From an uncultured Alphaproteobacteria bacterium (GTDB lineage: Bacteria; Pseudomonadota; Alphaproteobacteria; HIMB59; GCA-002718135), in assembly GCA_902541435.1 (NCBI GenBank), contig CACBQR010000008.1, positions 1 to 41,649 of the forward strand: a DNA stretch of 41,649 nt, given 5' to 3'. Within the stretch, counting starts at the first letter, position 1; every line of letters begins with the position of its first letter. Of this stretch, positions 19,178 through 27,952 are shown piece after piece. The position numbers and the translations under genes are program-made. The notes below the pieces were generated by a model, which worked only from the letters and a program-made list of their open reading frames with translations, searched no databases and was not told where the DNA came from.

Positions 19178-19945
19178 TTATTTAGCTGTCCATCCTCCAT
19201 CAATTACTAGTGATGAACCAGTCATCATTGATGCGGCATCTGAAGCAAGATACACTACAGCACTAGCAATATCACTTTCTGTTGCTACTTTTCCTAAAGG
19301 TATGTTTTCAATTACAGATTTTTTAAAACTTTTATCTTTAAAAAATTTTTTGACCATTGGTGTTTCCACAAATGTAGGACAAACAGAGTTAACTCTAATG
19401 TTATATTTGGCCAAATCAATAGCCATTCCTCTAGTGAGACCTTCAACACCAAATTTAGTCATATTATAAACACTTCTAAGAGGAGCTCCAACTTTACCTA
19501 ATTGAGAAGAAATATTTATTATTGATCCACCAATTTTTTTTCGATTTTTTGATTTAAGCATAACTTTTGTTGCCAATTGAGCAATATCAAATGATGCTTT
19601 AATGTTAAGATCAACAACTTCACTCATATCTTTTCTTTTTATTTTAGTAAAATATTCAGGTCTATTTGTGCCAGCATTATTCACTAATATGTCTAATTGG
19701 TTGATTTCAGAAAATATTTTTTTAACTTCTTTTACATTTGTAACATCACACACATAATAACTACATTTCTTTTTGAGTTTTTTAATTTTGTCTTGAACAA
19801 TTAAAAGATCTTTCTCTGTTCGACTCAGAATAATTACATTTGCACCTGCTTCTGCTAACGCTATAGCACATGCTTTACCTATGCCTTTGCCTGACCCTGT
19901 CACAAGAGCAGTCTTATTTTTTACATTAAAATTTTTTAGAAACAT
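19178..19945 (-). CDS. Short-chain dehydrogenase/reductase (SDR)
   Basis: TGSGKGIGKACAIAL, LVNNAGTN, YNMTKFGVEGLTRGMA, C-terminal GSSLVIDGGWTAK. Confidence 0.93.
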   Translation of the reverse strand: MFLKNFNVKNKTALVTGSGKGIGKACAIALAEAGANVIILSRTEKDLLIVQDKIKKLKKKCSYYVCDVTNVKEVKKIFSEINQLDILVNNAGTNRPEYFTKIKRKDMSEVVDLNIKASFDIAQLATKVMLKSKNRKKIGGSIINISSQLGKVGAPLRSVYNMTKFGVEGLTRGMAIDLAKYNIRVNSVCPTFVETPMVKKFFKDKSFKKSVIENIPLGKVATESDIASAVVYLASDAASMMTGSSLVIDGGWTAK

Positions 19946-19958
19946 TTGATCTGATTAT

Positions 19959-20618
19959 TTACAATGAAAAAATAGATTGATCTAATAAATTCATTTTTTT
20001 AATACACATTTGAAAACTATCTTCCAAATGGTAATCACCTGGAAACCCAATGCATTTAATTCCAGCACTTACGGCAGAATTACTACTTTCTTCAGTATCC
20101 TCTATTGCAAGACAATCTTCTGGCTGTAAATTTAATTTATCCAATGTAACTTTATAAATTTCTGGATGTGGTTTTTCATTTTTAACAAATGATTTATTAC
20201 CAATGAATTCAAATTCTTCTTTTGAAATTTGACCGGAAAGACTTTCAAATACTGCATCGACATTATTTAAAGTTGTAGAAGTTGAGAAAGCAAGTTTAAT
20301 ATTATTATCTTTTGTATACTTAATTATTTCATCAACACTCTTTCTTAATTTTTGTTTATTCTGAATAATGTACGAGCTAAAGATTTCTGTTTTTCTATTT
20401 CTAATTTGTGAAGCATTTACATTAACATTATTTTTTTCTGCAAAATCCTCTATTCTTTTTGTGCCACCCGATTGTTTAAGCAATAATCTATAATCCTCTT
20501 GATCCCAATACCAATCTAGTCCAGCTTCTTTAAAAGCTTCATTAAATGATTCTCTTTGCAAATCTGATGTTTCAATTAAAGTTCCTATTGAGCCAAATAA
20601 TATTGCTTTATAATCCAT
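19959..20618 (-). CDS. HAD-superfamily (CbbY/Gph-like) protein with non-canonical motif I
   Basis: AILFGSIGTLIET in place of FDxDGTL; motif II AFSTSTT, motif III KNEKPHPEIY and motif IV AIEDTEES retained. Confidence 0.85.
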   Translation of the reverse strand: MDYKAILFGSIGTLIETSDLQRESFNEAFKEAGLDWYWDQEDYRLLLKQSGGTKRIEDFAEKNNVNVNASQIRNRKTEIFSSYIIQNKQKLRKSVDEIIKYTKDNNIKLAFSTSTTLNNVDAVFESLSGQISKEEFEFIGNKSFVKNEKPHPEIYKVTLDKLNLQPEDCLAIEDTEESSNSAVSAGIKCIGFPGDYHLEDSFQMCIKKMNLLDQSIFSL

Positions 20619-20660
20619 TTTATCCTTTCAATTTTATGGAACAAGAAATCATATAACTTA

Positions 20661-21734
20661 TTATTTTATTGACCCAAGTCCTTTAGAAATATTAATATCT
20701 CCAATGTTTCTCGCTTTGTTAAATTCTTTTATTCTATCAAAAACATTAACACCTATTTGCTGGTAAACATCGAGAAGGTCTACTAAAACCCAATTCTCTC
20801 TGATAAGACCATTTTCTAATCTCCAAAAATCTAAACTCCGCATTTCTATAATTTGATTTGATGGAGCAATACCCATCCATCCATCTTGAGAAATTGTAGA
20901 TCGCATATTTGGCCAACCAGTTTCACAAACATAATCGCCTTCATATATCCAATGTGTTTGCATATCCTGCAACCCTTCATTTTTTAAACTATCATTTGAT
21001 GAGCCTCCCTTTCTATCAGGCATTGCACGCAAAAAAGGTATTTGATGCCAATGGCGAAATCCTTCGATACCCCTTGCTGTGCCAATTCCAACTGGTCCGT
21101 ACCAATTAAATCTGGGGTGCCAATATTTATCTAAATTCATAACTTGTGGATTTGGATTACTAGGGTGTAAAACCATATCTCGAAGCATATTTATTACAAT
21201 GTCAAAATTTTTTGATCCATCACCTTCTATCTTTAAACCGTCTCCTGTCATAGGAGATGGTGTGCATAAAAAAGATCCTAGCTGAGGACTCATTGGCCAT
21301 GCATTTGCCTGCATCATCAATTCAGGTAGATCCCAAATTGATTGCATTTCTATAATTTGATTATTTTCTATTTGGAAAAACTCATGATAACGCATATGAA
21401 CTAAATTTCCTGTTGGCGGAATATCTAAAAATGATTTTAAAAAAGTTCCCATATAATTGCCCATAGTGCCTAACCAATCTTTACCTTCAGGTGTTGTGCC
21501 TGCCATAACAATCATATCTCTTCTTTCAAGATCAGGAATGCTATCTAAAAGGGGATTTATACAATTAGTTAACAATTTATCTAAACCATTAAATGTTCCA
21601 AAAGGATAGCAGAAATGAAACACCGAATTTTCAGAAAAATATTTAACTAGAGAATTTTTTATTGAATTTTTGTTAAAATTTTGAGTAGCTAATTGATAAT
21701 TTTCAAAATATTTTTTTAACTCTTCAGGTTTCAT
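20661..21734 (-). CDS. Two-domain SnoaL-like / NTF2-fold protein, paralog A
   Basis: Repeated SnoaL-like features (IPDLERRDMIVMAG...; HPRFNWYGPVGIGTARGIEGFRHWHQIPFLRAMPDR); shares WYGP-GIGTARG and RENWV with the protein at 30008-31102. Confidence 0.75.
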   Translation of the reverse strand: MKPEELKKYFENYQLATQNFNKNSIKNSLVKYFSENSVFHFCYPFGTFNGLDKLLTNCINPLLDSIPDLERRDMIVMAGTTPEGKDWLGTMGNYMGTFLKSFLDIPPTGNLVHMRYHEFFQIENNQIIEMQSIWDLPELMMQANAWPMSPQLGSFLCTPSPMTGDGLKIEGDGSKNFDIVINMLRDMVLHPSNPNPQVMNLDKYWHPRFNWYGPVGIGTARGIEGFRHWHQIPFLRAMPDRKGGSSNDSLKNEGLQDMQTHWIYEGDYVCETGWPNMRSTISQDGWMGIAPSNQIIEMRSLDFWRLENGLIRENWVLVDLLDVYQQIGVNVFDRIKEFNKARNIGDINISKGLGSIK

Positions 21735-21739
21735 AATTT

Positions 21740-22622
21740 TTAACCTTTAACTGCTCCAGCTGTTAATCCACTAACAATCTGTCTTTGAAAAAACATTACA
21801 AGAAAGAATAATGGAGCAGTTGCTGAAACAACGGCAGCTACAGCATACATTACTTTACCTTCTTCCTGTACGGTACCTAAAAAGCTAGCAATTGCTGGGA
21901 TCATTGTTTCATTTTCATCTGAAAGCAACATAGATGTAACTGTAAAATCATTGTAAGCAAGAAGGAAACTAAATAATCCAGTAGTTATTACACCCGGCCA
22001 CATTATAGGAATGATCACATATCTAAATGCTTGAAATCTATTACAGCCATCGCACATAGCGCTTTCATCTAAATCTTTTGGTATATTTAAAAAAAATGAA
22101 TGTAACATCCACAGAGTAAAAGGCTGATTAATTGCAACAAGTACAATTATTGTTGTAGGTAAAATTCCCCAAATATTCCAAGCAAAAAAAGGTTGAAGAT
22201 ATCCTGAAACTAAAGTCATATGAGGCATCGCACGAAAAATAAGACCTGCCATTAAAATCCAGAAGGCATATCGATAAGTAGACCTTGCAAGAGCATAGCC
22301 TCCTAAAGTTCCAAATGTAAGAGAAATTAAAACTGTAAAAAATACTACTATGCTTGTGTTAATAACAGCGCGCCAAAATTCCTCTTCTATCCAAGAGCCA
22401 TAATATCCATCAATAGTAAAAAAAATTACCTGTTTGTTTTTCAGTATGAAAGCCAAATATTGCATTTGCCCAGTCAGCTTTTGAAAAAAAATCAGCTTGT
22501 ACTTTAAAAGACCCCCACAATGTCCAGATAAAAGGAAACATAGCAACAATCAACCAAAGAGCCACGAATACAAAAGCAATAATTCGAACTGGGGTTAATT
22601 TATTTTCAATTTTTGTATTCAT
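21740..22622 (-). pseudogene. ABC transporter permease (MalG-like), reading frame disrupted at a T8 tract
   Basis: N-terminal part in ORF 22410-22622 (MNTKIENKLTPVRIIAFVFVALWLIVAMFPFIWTLWGSFK...GNFFYY*); remainder in ORF 21740-22549 (...TIDGYYGSWIEEEFWRAVINTSIVVFF...). Removing one T from the minus-strand T8 run (22418-22425) joins them as GNFFTIDGYYGSW. Confidence 0.8.
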
Positions 22623-22628
22623 AAATTT

Positions 22629-23663
22629 CTAACCCTTATTTTTTTCATTAAAATCTCTCCATGTTCGAATTAGCACTGGCAAAAGTAAAATTCCTACACA
22701 AAAAATAGTAATCATAGATGTTGCGCCTGCTGCATTATATAGAGGGTAAGCACTTTCACGCAAATGATTCCATATTAACCAGGATATTGAGGTAGCGTGG
22801 GCTTCTGCTCTAAAACTTATTATTGGTTCAAAAACTCTAAAATTATCCATTAAAAGTATTAAAGTTATAAAAATAGCAAGTGGCATTAAATGAGGAATAA
22901 CGACATGGCGTGTTCTTTGAAATTTAGATGCACCATCTATAGTTGCTGCCTCAATTGTTTCATGAGGAACTGTTTGAAGACCTGCATAAAAAACAATAAA
23001 ACTAAACGGCATCAAATGCCATATACCATAGACCATCAACATGACCCAGGTAAGCACAGGTGATGCTTTCAAGCTCAGAGAATTATCATTAAATAATTTT
23101 TGGAGTGTGGCTCCAATAACACCATCGCCATCAACCATCCAAAACAATATCAATGAACCCACAAGAGGTGTAACTATCATTGGAAGAAGAGATGCAAAAA
23201 TTGTTGGACCTTTTAACAACTTAGGAAGATTATTGACTCCAAGAGCAACTAAAAAACCAAGAAATAAAACAAACGGAGTAACTACAAAGGTGTAAGTAAG
23301 AGTAAAGCTAAGCGCTCTATATAAGGGGTAATTATATATTTTTTTTACAAAAACTATAAAACTATCCGAGCTATTCCAAGCCTCTCCTATTTCATCAAAT
23401 GCAAAATGCATTCTGTTTGAATACGTTTTAAATCCATTAAATTTACCAAGAGGTGCTTTTTCTTTTAACTTCGCAGAAGCTTCAGTATCCACAGATGTTG
23501 TCGTCTCACATCCAAAAGGATCACAATTTTCTGAAACAATTATTACTTGTTTATGTTCTATATGTAGGGATTGAATAAAAACAGAAACTATAGGTATTGC
23601 AATAAATAAAAACATTACACTTAATGAAGGAAGGATGAATAATAAGAATGTGCTGTGCTTCAT
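22629..23663 (-). CDS. ABC transporter permease (MalF-like)
   Basis: EAA loop ETIEAATIDGASKFQRTRHVVIPHLMPL; sugar-type permease topology. Confidence 0.9.
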   Translation of the reverse strand: MKHSTFLLFILPSLSVMFLFIAIPIVSVFIQSLHIEHKQVIIVSENCDPFGCETTTSVDTEASAKLKEKAPLGKFNGFKTYSNRMHFAFDEIGEAWNSSDSFIVFVKKIYNYPLYRALSFTLTYTFVVTPFVLFLGFLVALGVNNLPKLLKGPTIFASLLPMIVTPLVGSLILFWMVDGDGVIGATLQKLFNDNSLSLKASPVLTWVMLMVYGIWHLMPFSFIVFYAGLQTVPHETIEAATIDGASKFQRTRHVVIPHLMPLAIFITLILLMDNFRVFEPIISFRAEAHATSISWLIWNHLRESAYPLYNAAGATSMITIFCVGILLLPVLIRTWRDFNEKNKG

Positions 23664-23693
23664 TATGCTATTTTAAATTACATAGAAAGATAT

Positions 23694-23721
23694 AAGGGGT
23701 TTTCAAATTTGAAAACCCCTT
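23694..23721. other. 28-bp perfect palindrome between SBP and permease genes
   Basis: aaggggttttcaaa/tttgaaaacccctt; could fold into an mRNA hairpin downstream of the SBP ORF. Confidence 0.85.
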
Positions 23722-23743
23722 TTTATTGATTTATATTTATTGA

Positions 23744-24985
23744 CTACAGATAACCTGCGTCTTTAGCAGCTGTTTCGTAAACAGCCTCTACATCACTAAG
23801 TGCTTGTTCAGCACTTTCTGCTCCCTTTAAAAAATCAACTAGCTCTGCACCTAATGCATTGTGCAATAATCCCATTTGAGCAAACATTGGATAAGATTTA
23901 GCGCCGCCTTGAGCAGTTGCAGACACTCCTGCTGCAGCTGGACCAGGTTTAAAACCATCAATTAACCAAATTGCATCATCATTATTAGCAGCAACCATTT
24001 CTGAAGTCATACCACTTACAAGTGCTGCAAAAGTTGCTTCTGCTTCACTGTCAGACACGTTAGTTGCTATAGTTATTCCATCCCACCATAAAGTTGCTCC
24101 TGGTATTGAACCACCAGTAACAGTTGGAGCTGCAGATAGAACAGTATTTGAAGTCACCTCAGCTGAAGAACCTTCATTATCTAGTATAACTCCTCCACGA
24201 GAACCCCACATAAAGCCAATTGCAGCTTGACCAGCTTCCCATAATCCTTGCGTATCATCAGATGCCTGTGTTAAATGATCAGGATGAGCATACTCAACTA
24301 GAGCTTTCATTGTTTCTAGAGCCGCAATACCTTTAGCGTTATTAATAGATGCTTCTGCACTACCTTGCTTAAAGAATTCTCCACCATGTGCTAAGTATAT
24401 AGTATTAAATACTTCTCCAACATTCCATCCTACTTTAAGATTCATTACAAGTGGATGCTCCATGATACCAGCTGAACGTATTTTTTCAGCAGCAGAAATT
24501 ATTTCATCATAAGTTGCTGGCATTCCATCAACTCCAGCTTTATCTAAAATATCTGTTCTATAATACATGTGCTGAGAATTAGCCATGAATGCTATAGCCA
24601 TTATTTTACCATCAATAGTTATAAGTTGATTAGATTTTAAGTTGCCACCATATTTTTCAACTAGGTCATTTAATGGTCTCACTAGTCCATCATTCATTAA
24701 CTGAACAAGAGTAGAGTTAGCTACAATCACTGATGTATACTCTGCTGGATCTGGTGTTTGAGCAGCGTTCATTATTTGGCGCGCTTCAGTAGTATGATTT
24801 CGAGTGAATTCAGATGCAGATCCTGCACAATTGCTTTCAGCAGAATTTGCTATTGCGTGAATTGCTGGAAAATCACTTGCTAAAATTCGGATGGATTGTC
24901 CATTAGGACCACAATCAGCCGCAAACAAAGATGAGCTGAAGAATAGTGCTGTTAATCCACCTAAAATTAATTTTTTTAAAAACAT
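23744..24985 (-). CDS. ABC transporter extracellular substrate-binding protein, family 1 (MalE-like)
   Basis: Signal peptide MFLKKLILGGLTALFFSSSLFA; SBP1 features YYRTDILDKAGVDGMPATYDEIISAAEKIR, LWEAGQAAIGFMWGSRG. Confidence 0.9.
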   Translation of the reverse strand: MFLKKLILGGLTALFFSSSLFAADCGPNGQSIRILASDFPAIHAIANSAESNCAGSASEFTRNHTTEARQIMNAAQTPDPAEYTSVIVANSTLVQLMNDGLVRPLNDLVEKYGGNLKSNQLITIDGKIMAIAFMANSQHMYYRTDILDKAGVDGMPATYDEIISAAEKIRSAGIMEHPLVMNLKVGWNVGEVFNTIYLAHGGEFFKQGSAEASINNAKGIAALETMKALVEYAHPDHLTQASDDTQGLWEAGQAAIGFMWGSRGGVILDNEGSSAEVTSNTVLSAAPTVTGGSIPGATLWWDGITIATNVSDSEAEATFAALVSGMTSEMVAANNDDAIWLIDGFKPGPAAAGVSATAQGGAKSYPMFAQMGLLHNALGAELVDFLKGAESAEQALSDVEAVYETAAKDAGYL

Positions 24986-25058
24986 GTTTCCTCCATATAT
25001 TACTTATAAAAAACAATTTTTTTAAGCGTATGTATATTACTATAATTATTAAAATGAT

Positions 25059-25086
25059 ATTGCATTAATTTGAATTAATATGCAAT
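25059..25086. promoter_or_regulatory. Interrupted inverted repeat in the SBP/lacI divergent intergenic region; candidate operator
   Basis: attgcat-taatttgaattaat-atgcaat (7-bp perfect outer arms) just upstream of a LacI-family gene. Confidence 0.35.
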
Positions 25087-25112
25087 GTAATGAATAAATT
25101 AATAGTGGATAA

Positions 25113-26117
25113 ATGAACATTCAGAAAGCAAAATTACCAACATCAAGTAGTGTGGCAAAGCTAGCAGGTGTGTCACAATCGGCTGTTTCACGATGCTTTA
25201 CAAAAGGAGCAAGCATTTCTAATAGAACAAAATTGAGAGTTATCGAGGCAGCAAAAAAACTAGGATATAAACCACAGACCTTTTCAACTAATTCTCTGAG
25301 TATAGATGAGGGAGGTTTAGTTGGTGTTATATTACCATATATTACGAATAGATATTATCCTGAAGTTCTTATCGAATTACATGAAGCTCTAAGAGTATCA
25401 GGGTATAGAATTTTATTAATTACTACTGATGATGGTGAGGAATTAGATGATAATTTAATTCAACCCTACTTAAAAGAAAAGTTAGTTGCAATTGTCTCAG
25501 CAACAAAGCCTACTGATGCGTTTGTAGAAAACTGTTTAGCCAAACAAATTCAACTTATTGCATTTAATAGAAATTGGAAAATACCTACACTGAGTTCTGT
25601 AGCTTGTGATCATAAGTATGGTGGAGAAGCGGCGGCAGAACATTTCGTTAATAATGGGCATACTAAAATAGGAATGGTTGAAGGACCAATTGGATCATTT
25701 GTGAGTAAGGAAAGATGTAAAGGTTTCAAAAACTATTTAAATAATTTAGACAAAATTAAACTGTTTCATGAAAGAGGAAATTTTACATATGAAGGAGGTT
25801 TAGATTCAGCAAATAAACTTTTAAAAAATAATATTACAGCATTGTTTTGTGCTGATGATATTATGGCTTTTGGTTGTGTTGATTATATTAAAAAAAATAC
25901 AAAACTTAATATACCAGAAGAGATAGAGGTAATTGGATATGATGATATATCTTCAGCAAATTGGCATTCATATAATTTAACAACAATTAGACAACCAGTA
26001 AGACAAATGTCTAAACTTGTAACCCAAATAATAGATGATAACATTAAGGATCCAGAGTTAGAGCCTATCAATCATTTAATTCAGGGTAAATTTATTTATC
26101 GAAATACAACTAGATAG
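25113..26117 (+). CDS. LacI-family transcriptional regulator
   Basis: N-terminal HTH TSSSVAKLAGVSQSAVSRCFTKGASISNRTKLRVIEAAKKLGYKP; periplasmic-binding-like effector domain. Confidence 0.95.
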   Translation: MNIQKAKLPTSSSVAKLAGVSQSAVSRCFTKGASISNRTKLRVIEAAKKLGYKPQTFSTNSLSIDEGGLVGVILPYITNRYYPEVLIELHEALRVSGYRILLITTDDGEELDDNLIQPYLKEKLVAIVSATKPTDAFVENCLAKQIQLIAFNRNWKIPTLSSVACDHKYGGEAAAEHFVNNGHTKIGMVEGPIGSFVSKERCKGFKNYLNNLDKIKLFHERGNFTYEGGLDSANKLLKNNITALFCADDIMAFGCVDYIKKNTKLNIPEEIEVIGYDDISSANWHSYNLTTIRQPVRQMSKLVTQIIDDNIKDPELEPINHLIQGKFIYRNTTR

Positions 26118-26120
26118 AAA

Positions 26121-26813
26121 TTGTCTAAAATAATTTTGATTCCAGGATATATGTGTACCAATAGCATTTGGGATGCACAAATATCTATTCTAAAAAAAAA
26201 ATATAATGTTTCCATTCCTTCTCTAAAGAATATTGCTACAGTTGATGATGCTGTACAAAAAATCATAAACAAAAATAAAAAAAAAATTTCTGTTATTGGT
26301 TTTTCAATGGGAGGATTTATTGCAATAAAATTAGCAATCGATTATCCAGAAATATTAGATAAATTAGTTTTAATAGGAACTAATGCAAGAAATATTTCAC
26401 AAAAAAGAAAGTTGCTTTTAGAAAAGTCATTAACAACATTAAATAAAAATAACTTCGCAAAATTATTTTATCAAAAAAACTATAGTTCCTATTTTTCTAA
26501 TAAAGATTTGAAAAATACATCATACCAAAATACTGTTTATTCAATGGCTAAACAATTAGGATATAAAACTTTTTTAGACCAAACGAATTTGACTCTAAAA
26601 AGACCTAATCAATTAAATAAACTAGATAAGATTATATCAAAAACTCTTATTATTCGTGGCAAAAACGATAAACTATCCTCTAATATTATGAACAATGAAT
26701 TAAATAAAAAAATAAAATATTCAGTTTATACAGAAATTAAAAATTCTTCTCATTTTGTAATGCTAGAGAAGCCAAAAACTTTTAATAAAATTATTACTAA
26801 TTTTTTATTTTAA
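26121..26813 (+). CDS. Alpha/beta hydrolase (TTG start)
   Basis: ILIPGYMCTNSIWDAQ, nucleophile elbow GFSMGGF, C-terminal SSHFVMLEKP. Confidence 0.85.
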   Translation: MSKIILIPGYMCTNSIWDAQISILKKKYNVSIPSLKNIATVDDAVQKIINKNKKKISVIGFSMGGFIAIKLAIDYPEILDKLVLIGTNARNISQKRKLLLEKSLTTLNKNNFAKLFYQKNYSSYFSNKDLKNTSYQNTVYSMAKQLGYKTFLDQTNLTLKRPNQLNKLDKIISKTLIIRGKNDKLSSNIMNNELNKKIKYSVYTEIKNSSHFVMLEKPKTFNKIITNFLF

Positions 26814-26814
26814 A

Positions 26815-27945
26815 TCAAATCGTTTTAGATGCTATTTGAGTGCCCTTAACTAACGAAATTAATTTCTCATAACAAATTTTTTCATCAACTTTTCCAAATC
26901 CAGCAAAAGTACTAAAACCACAATCTGTACCAGCCATAATTTGCTCCTTTGGTACAAAAGTAGAAAATTGTTTTAACCGATCAGCAACAACTTCCGGGTG
27001 TTCAACAAAATTTGAAGTAGAATCAATAACACCAGGCACAATAACTTTATCTCGTGGCAATTTGATCTTTTCAAAAACTTTCCATTCATGAGCATGTCTT
27101 GGATTAGAAGACTCAATTAATAAATATTTACTTTTTGCCTTAAGTACTATTGGTAAAATTTTTTCCAAACCAATATCAAAGGTATGAGGTCCTTCATAAT
27201 TTCCCCAGCAGATATGCATTCTAATTTTGTCTTGTGGAACTGATGCCAGTGAAAGATTAAGAGCTTCAATTTGTTTTTCTGCTCGCAGCAAAAAACTTTT
27301 TTCATCTAATTCTTTAAAATTCATATGCCTTGCTAGGGCTAAATCTGGACAATCAACTTGCAAGAATAAATTATTATAAGTAATTTGTTGATATTCTTCT
27401 GCCATAATCACGCTAAGCTTACTTAGGTACTCGTCATCATTTTTGTAAAATTTATTTGGTAAAAAAACATTTATGACTCCTGGTGAAGCAGCATTCATAA
27501 AGCCCTTAGTATGATTATTAGCATTTAATGCAGAAGATAGATTATTTATATCTTTTAAAAGATCATAATTATTTTTAATAGAGAGTTCTCCAGTACAACA
27601 GGGTCGGGTATAAGTAGGTGTTCCCCCACTTTTAGCAATTTTATCTTTATATTCAGGAAATGCATCTAAGTCAGCTGGCGCTCTTCTTTCACTTTCGCCG
27701 GAAAAACCATTAATTCTATCTTTAACATATGTAGCATAACTGATTTTACTCATTTCACCATCACTGACAAAATCAATACCTGTATCAAGTTGTTTTTTAA
27801 CAATGTCACTTACATTTTTTTTTACAACATCATCAAATTCATTTTCACTAAAACTATCTCCCTTATCTTTTGCAAAAAGTAATTCTGATAAAGCTTTAGA
27901 ACGAGGTAAACTTCCTACATGTGTTGTTAAAATTTTCGTGTTCAA
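26815..27945 (-). CDS. MetE-family (cobalamin-independent methionine synthase / epoxyalkane:CoM transferase-like) protein
   Basis: THVGSLPRS, SDGEMSKISYATYVKDRINGF, MHICWGNYEGPH, IESSNPRHAHEW, GTDCGFSTFAGFG. Confidence 0.85.
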   Translation of the reverse strand: MNTKILTTHVGSLPRSKALSELLFAKDKGDSFSENEFDDVVKKNVSDIVKKQLDTGIDFVSDGEMSKISYATYVKDRINGFSGESERRAPADLDAFPEYKDKIAKSGGTPTYTRPCCTGELSIKNNYDLLKDINNLSSALNANNHTKGFMNAASPGVINVFLPNKFYKNDDEYLSKLSVIMAEEYQQITYNNLFLQVDCPDLALARHMNFKELDEKSFLLRAEKQIEALNLSLASVPQDKIRMHICWGNYEGPHTFDIGLEKILPIVLKAKSKYLLIESSNPRHAHEWKVFEKIKLPRDKVIVPGVIDSTSNFVEHPEVVADRLKQFSTFVPKEQIMAGTDCGFSTFAGFGKVDEKICYEKLISLVKGTQIASKTI

Positions 27946-27952
27946 TCTTTAG

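Noticed and set aside
26190-26300. Long A runs (up to 9-10 A) in the alpha/beta hydrolase gene as possible frameshift sites
   Set aside because: The reading frame is continuous through them (ILKKKYNVS, KNKKKISVIGFSMGG), so no disruption is evident.
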